Below are positions 35,670 through 40,389 of a DNA stretch of 40,389 nt, in pieces (position 1 is the stretch's first letter; each line of letters starts with the position of its first letter). A program made the position numbers and the translations under genes. The notes under the pieces are model-generated. The model ran no database searches. It saw only the letters and a program-made list of their open reading frames with translations, and was not told the DNA's origin. The stretch covers positions 26,422 through 66,810 of the forward strand of contig PLBV01000137.1 of assembly GCA_003135455.1 (NCBI GenBank). Direction: 5' to 3'. Source of the stretch: Hyphomicrobiales bacterium. GTDB taxonomy: Bacteria > Pseudomonadota > Alphaproteobacteria > Rhizobiales > Methyloligellaceae.

Positions 35670-37061
35670 ATGTCATTGCCCCTCCTTCCTCGGATCATGC
35701 GCACTGCGAGCTTTGGGCTTGCGATTCTTTATGCTTCGTTGTTTGCCGCATCAGCCGCGATTCTGGGGGTCATTGTCTATTGGACCGTCCAGACGTCGCT
35801 AGAGCAACAGATGACGACGCGGATCGCCACGGAGGTTGAACTCCTGAAAGAAGAGCTACGGTCCGAAGGCCAAGCGGAACTGCTCGAGGAGGTCGATAGG
35901 CGTAGCAACTTCTCGGCCCTTGAGTATCTGCTTCTGGACTCGCAGGGAAACCGGATCGCCGGCAATCTCCCGGTCGTACCAGCCACTCTGGGGTGGAGCG
36001 ATATTTCAGGCCCGATCGGCACTCGTGGAGAGGCCGCCCGAATGTTTCGTATTCGCTCCATCCTATTGGATAACGGCATGCGCCTCGCCGTTGCCGACGA
36101 CTTCGGATCTATAGATTATATGCGCCACGCATTGCTCGAAGCGTCGGGCTGGGCTTTCATAAGTTTCCTAGTGTTGTGTTTGGCAGGCGGCCTGCTGCTC
36201 AGTCACGGATTCTTAAGGCGCGTTGACACTATCAGGCGCACGGCCGAGGAAATCATTGGCGGTGAGCTGGGATCGCGCATCCCGTTGCGCGGCACCAACG
36301 ACAATTTCGACCTTCTCTCTCGCACTCTCAATCAGATGCTGGACCGAATTCAGGTCTTGATGGACGGCATGAAACAGATGTCGAGCGATATCGCGCACGC
36401 GCTCCGCACTCCACTCAGTCGCCTGCAGCAGAAGCTCGAAGCGGCGCACAACCATTCCCAGGGCAACACCAATTGTGAAAGCGCCATCGACTCGGCACAG
36501 ATCGAGACAGAGAGGATCCTAGACACCTTTTCAGCGCTCCTGCGAATTGCGCAAATCGAGGTAGGCGCGCGCAACGCTGGATTCCGAGAGATTGACATAA
36601 GCACATTGTTCGAAACCGTTTTCGACGCATATGCGGCTGCAGCAGACGACGAAGGCAAGGTCATGACCGCCAACATAGAGCCCTCGATCACTGCATTGGG
36701 TGATAAAGAGCTCTTGACAGAGATGCTAGCGAACCTCCTCGACAATGCGATGCGGCACACGCCGAAGGACGTCCATATCGAGGTATCTCTTACTCGTGAA
36801 CACTCACAGATCGTGGCGACAGTGGCCGATAATGGACTGGGAGTGCCGCAAGAGGCGCGGGACCGGATCTTCCAAAGGTTCTATCGGCTGGAACGCAGCG
36901 CCAAGATCGAAGGGAACGGGCTCGGTCTTTCCCTGGTCGCCGCCGTTGCGGGGCTACATGGCGTGCAACTGAGCGTCGAAGACAACGCTCCCGGCTTACG
37001 CGTCACGATGAGATTTGATGCGTCCGCGAAATCGGCTCGCAAGTCAATAGCGCCCCACTAA
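35670..37061 (+). CDS. Sensor histidine kinase (2 TM, HAMP, HisKA, HATPase)
   Basis: TM segments; HAMP RRVDTIRRTAEEIIGGELGSRIPL; H-box MSSDIAHALRTPLSRLQQKLE; N-box LLDNAMRHTP; G1 VADNGLGVP; F/G2 RFYRLERSAKIEGNGLGLSLV. Confidence 0.93.
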   Translation: MSLPLLPRIMRTASFGLAILYASLFAASAAILGVIVYWTVQTSLEQQMTTRIATEVELLKEELRSEGQAELLEEVDRRSNFSALEYLLLDSQGNRIAGNLPVVPATLGWSDISGPIGTRGEAARMFRIRSILLDNGMRLAVADDFGSIDYMRHALLEASGWAFISFLVLCLAGGLLLSHGFLRRVDTIRRTAEEIIGGELGSRIPLRGTNDNFDLLSRTLNQMLDRIQVLMDGMKQMSSDIAHALRTPLSRLQQKLEAAHNHSQGNTNCESAIDSAQIETERILDTFSALLRIAQIEVGARNAGFREIDISTLFETVFDAYAAAADDEGKVMTANIEPSITALGDKELLTEMLANLLDNAMRHTPKDVHIEVSLTREHSQIVATVADNGLGVPQEARDRIFQRFYRLERSAKIEGNGLGLSLVAAVAGLHGVQLSVEDNAPGLRVTMRFDASAKSARKSIAPH

Positions 37062-37175
37062 GGGGTGGGGTGGAGGGCGCCTCCGGATGCCGGCCATTAG
37101 GGCAATAGTCACGAGACCGCGGTCGGACGGGGCCGCCAATGACACAGCCGGACATCCCCATCCCTTTTCATCTCC

Positions 37176-38771
37176 TCACTCCTGCACCGAATGATGCTTA
37201 TGGCATCCTGCGCTAATGATATCGACCGGCGCATTCCGTGCTAGTTCAACGATGTAGCGTTCAATCACTCCATTCGCTCCCTGCCGCGAAATCTCAGAGA
37301 TCGGCTCCACGCTTGCAAAGCAGTGGTCGAACCGTCCTGAGGCTTTCTGTCTTTCAGATAGGACCAGCAGGGCAGTCTGGTTCACCAGAGCTTTATCGAG
37401 AACGCTAACTTCGTATCGATACCGCTCGGCGATCTCGCGGACGGGTTTTGCTCCACGCTGGTAATAAGAGAGCTCCGCGTTGACATCGTAATTGACCGTC
37501 GCAACCCAGCCAGCACCACTTTCATTGCTGAGGGACTCAATATTGGCGGAGAAGCTCCGCCATCCTTCAAGACGAGCCGCGGGACTCTCGATCGAGAGCG
37601 GCAGAGAAATAGGCGCAGCGAGATACATCAAGGCACCAACAGACACGACCGTCCCCAGGGGTACTACTGACCGAGCAAGCAACGTACGGAGGCCCAAAGG
37701 TGTGTTCTCTGCGCCGGAAGCGGCGAGTATCGCTATAAGAGGATATATGGGCGCCAGCCAGTTCGCTTGGACGCGATCATGCAGTGCGTGCAGAGTCATG
37801 TAGAGCAAAAGTGGTGACATCAGAGCGATAAGAAATATGCCCGGCTCGAAACCACGCCCCCTTCCCGCTTTGAGCGCGGCTAAACCACTGACACCAAAAA
37901 ACAGAGCAACGATAGGGTTGAGGAGGCCGACTTGGGAAATCAGATACTCCCCGAGGTAGCGGGCCGTAACCTCGTGGATTCCTAGCCGACCGAATTGCAT
38001 CGAAAATGAGATCCAGTCGTGTTGCGCGTTCCACAAAAGGACTGGGAGGAAAATGAGGGCGGCGATCACGCCGCCCGCCGCGAACCAGGGGTTCAAGAGC
38101 CAACGTCGCGCCGAGGGATCAACTAAGATCCATGAGAAGATCCCCAAACCCAAAAAAAAGTTGGTGTATTTGGAGTCACAGCCGAGCCCGGCGAATAATC
38201 CGACCAGAAGCCAAAAGCGCGGGGATCCACCGCGTGAGATCACTGAGAGAGCCCACACGGCGAGTGCCCAAAACATTGTGGAAGGCGCGTCGGGTGTAAT
38301 AAAAATCGCGCCGACCCCGATAAGAATCATCGCGTTGAACCAGAGCACGGCGCGCAGGGCAATTGAGCGAGAGGAAAACAACTGGCGCGCTGTCCCAAAG
38401 ACTGCGGCTGAAGTTACTAGGACAGAGAGAATTGACGGTATGCGAATGCCGATCGCACTATCGCCGAGAACCCTCGTCGAAAGCCATATTGACCAAGCCA
38501 CTACAGGGGGGTGATCGGAGTAGCCGAGCGCTGGAGATTGCGACCATAGCCAATAGTAAGTCTCGTCCGGAGCTAACCCTATATACGCAGCGGCCCAGAG
38601 GCGAATGACGGTCAGAATGCTGAGTATTATGATTACGTGCCGTAATCTCGTAGGGTTTACGAGAGGCCCGAACACCTTGCTCCACCATAACCAGGTCGCG
38701 GATCCGCATTTGCCATAGCTTGCCCCGGCGAGCGTGCCTAGTTCAGGCGAGTTCTCGTCAGGGACGCGCAT
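37176..38771 (-). CDS. GT39-family glycosyltransferase (ArnT/PMT-like membrane protein)
   Basis: LAPDETYYWLWSQSPALGYSDHPPVVAWSIWLSTRVLGDSAIGIR; multiple TMs; GLGCDSKYTNFFLGLG. Confidence 0.92.
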   Translation of the reverse strand: MRVPDENSPELGTLAGASYGKCGSATWLWWSKVFGPLVNPTRLRHVIIILSILTVIRLWAAAYIGLAPDETYYWLWSQSPALGYSDHPPVVAWSIWLSTRVLGDSAIGIRIPSILSVLVTSAAVFGTARQLFSSRSIALRAVLWFNAMILIGVGAIFITPDAPSTMFWALAVWALSVISRGGSPRFWLLVGLFAGLGCDSKYTNFFLGLGIFSWILVDPSARRWLLNPWFAAGGVIAALIFLPVLLWNAQHDWISFSMQFGRLGIHEVTARYLGEYLISQVGLLNPIVALFFGVSGLAALKAGRGRGFEPGIFLIALMSPLLLYMTLHALHDRVQANWLAPIYPLIAILAASGAENTPLGLRTLLARSVVPLGTVVSVGALMYLAAPISLPLSIESPAARLEGWRSFSANIESLSNESGAGWVATVNYDVNAELSYYQRGAKPVREIAERYRYEVSVLDKALVNQTALLVLSERQKASGRFDHCFASVEPISEISRQGANGVIERYIVELARNAPVDIISAGCHKHHSVQE

Positions 38772-39187
38772 TCACGATTTGTCGCCGCAGACCGACAACC
38801 TCCAAGAATCCACGCACAATGGTCCCTCCCCCATGGACACGATCAGCTTCAGTTGGGAGTTAAGATCACGTCGAAAGTTGGCTGGTCATTTGCGTCGGGT
38901 CATCCGCAAATATACAAATCTGCAACCCAGCGACGGCTAGTGCTGTCCCCGTCTCGATGGCCGAAGTAGTCAGCCGACCTTGCAATTAACGTGGCTGAAG
39001 CAAAAACCGCGCACGAGCCTGCGCGCTTCACCGACAGGGTTCCTAAGCCGGGGAGATGAACGCATTCCTCCCCGTCGCAAACCCTTCTCCGAGGTGTCTA
39101 CATGCTGGTCGAAGTTTACAAATCTGTATAGTTCCTGAGGACGCAGCGCCAACACCGGGACGAATTTTCGACGAGATCGTGCGTTTG

Positions 39188-40384
39188 ATGACAACCGGAG
39201 GAAATTCGTTGCTGCCCCATACCACGCTAACATTGTCGGGAGATGAGAGGGGTGAGCACGGAGAAGTCTCGCGCCGTGGACGCACGGCTGCCATCTCTAC
39301 AATAGCTGAGCTGGCAATCGTAATTCCCACGTTGAACGAGGCCGCCAATGTGGCCTTGCTAACGAAGCGACTAGCCAGAGCGCTAGAAGGAATCGCCTGG
39401 GAGGCCATTTTCGTCGATGACGATTCGCCTGATGGCACAATGGATGCCGTCCGCAGCCTTTCAAAGGCGGATCCCAGAATACGAGGTCTTCGGCGGGTTT
39501 CTCGACGTGGGCTTTCAGGTGCCTCACTGGAAGGGATGCTGTCTACCTCGGCGCAATTCATTGCCGTGATGGATGCAGATTTGCAGCACGATGAGACGCG
39601 GCTGGCGGAGATGCTTGCGATCTTACGACGAGACGAGGCCGACCTGGTGGTGGCGAGCCGATACGGCGAAGGCGGAGAGACAAGCCTTGGGCTCACCACA
39701 ATTCGGCAATTTGGAAGCCGGATGGCGACCTACGGGGCGAAATTGATTCTGAAGACGAAGCTCAGCGATCCGATGAGCGGCTTTTTTATGCTTCGTCGCG
39801 ACGTCGTTGACGGGGTTGCCCGCAAACTTTCCCCGCAAGGCTTCAAGATATTGCTCGACGTCGTAGCGTCGTCGCCGCGCTCCCTTCGCGTTCGGGAGGT
39901 GCCCATTGTTTTCCGCCCTCGACTGCACGGCGAAAGCAAGCTGGATAGCGCGGTCGCTCTGGAGTATTTGGGCCTGCTCGTATCGAAAGCATCCGCCGGC
40001 TACCTCTCAATTCGGTTCTTTCTTTTCGGCCTCGTTGGCAGCACCGGTCTTGTGGTCCACCTGACATTGCTCGACATCTTGCTCGGCCGCCATATCGGAT
40101 TCGCTGAAGCGCAGACCGCCGCCATGTTGTGCGCGATGACGTCGAACTATGTGCTGAACAACGCACTGACCTATCGCGACCGACGACGTCGTGGATGGCG
40201 GTTTTTTACCGGGTGGGTGTCCTTTGCGGCACTGTGCAGCCTGGGTATCGTCGCAGGGGTCGGCGTCTCAACTCTCCTCTACCAGGCCAATCCGATATGG
40301 TGGCTCGACGGCATCGTGGCCGCCGCCATGGCGGCGATGTGGAACTATGCCACCAGTTCCGTCGTCACTTGGCCCCGACGCTGA
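39188..40384 (+). CDS. Polyprenyl-phosphate sugar synthase-like GT2 fused to a GtrA-type membrane domain
   Basis: LAIVIPTLNEAANVALLTKRL, IFVDDDSPDGTMDAV, IAVMDADLQHDETRL, LSDPMSGFFMLRRDVVD; C-terminal four-TM GtrA-like FFLFGLVGSTGLVVHLTLLDILL..NYVLNNALTYRDRRR; ORF open from 39056. Confidence 0.93.
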   Translation: MTTGGNSLLPHTTLTLSGDERGEHGEVSRRGRTAAISTIAELAIVIPTLNEAANVALLTKRLARALEGIAWEAIFVDDDSPDGTMDAVRSLSKADPRIRGLRRVSRRGLSGASLEGMLSTSAQFIAVMDADLQHDETRLAEMLAILRRDEADLVVASRYGEGGETSLGLTTIRQFGSRMATYGAKLILKTKLSDPMSGFFMLRRDVVDGVARKLSPQGFKILLDVVASSPRSLRVREVPIVFRPRLHGESKLDSAVALEYLGLLVSKASAGYLSIRFFLFGLVGSTGLVVHLTLLDILLGRHIGFAEAQTAAMLCAMTSNYVLNNALTYRDRRRRGWRFFTGWVSFAALCSLGIVAGVGVSTLLYQANPIWWLDGIVAAAMAAMWNYATSSVVTWPRR

Positions 40385-40389
40385 AGCCA

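Overview
The window looks like a high-GC alphaproteobacterial chromosome, probably Hyphomicrobiales/Rhizobiales, judging from DUF1150, MmcB, FzlA, a NDUFA9-like protein, the ptsN-hpf-rpoN-lptBAC block and the palindromic repeat types. All calls come from reading the supplied ORF translations and the DNA; no searches were run. (1) 1-18 kb is mostly conserved core: ptsN, hpf, rpoN, lptB/A/C, an RNase D-like exonuclease directly behind tRNA-Leu(CAG), a NDUFA9-like reductase, uppP, fzlA, queG, egtD/egtB, mmcB and speE/speD. (2) 18.1-25.2 kb is a tight six-gene co-directional cluster: a secreted PHB-depolymerase-fold esterase, a small DUF4214-like protein, a three-part GT4 + Stealth-like + beta-domain protein, GNAT, MBOAT and an SGNH-like membrane protein. 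It ends in a composite palindromic repeat and is the best candidate here for an undescribed surface-glycan assembly/acylation system. (3) 27.3-35.5 kb is a decay zone. It holds a pentameric ligand-gated ion channel pseudogene, a frameshifted secreted cupin, a carotenoid-biosynthesis (CruF-like) gene with an amber stop and missing 3' end, a 5'-truncated methyltransferase, a 5'-truncated and frameshifted P-type ATPase, and a possible IS110-type transposase remnant, interspersed with intact genes (CMD protein, aguB/aguA, DJ-1/PfpI protein). (4) 35.6-40.4 kb is visibly less GC-rich: an orphan histidine kinase with an atypical H-box (HALRTP), and a divergent GT39 / GT2-GtrA pair.
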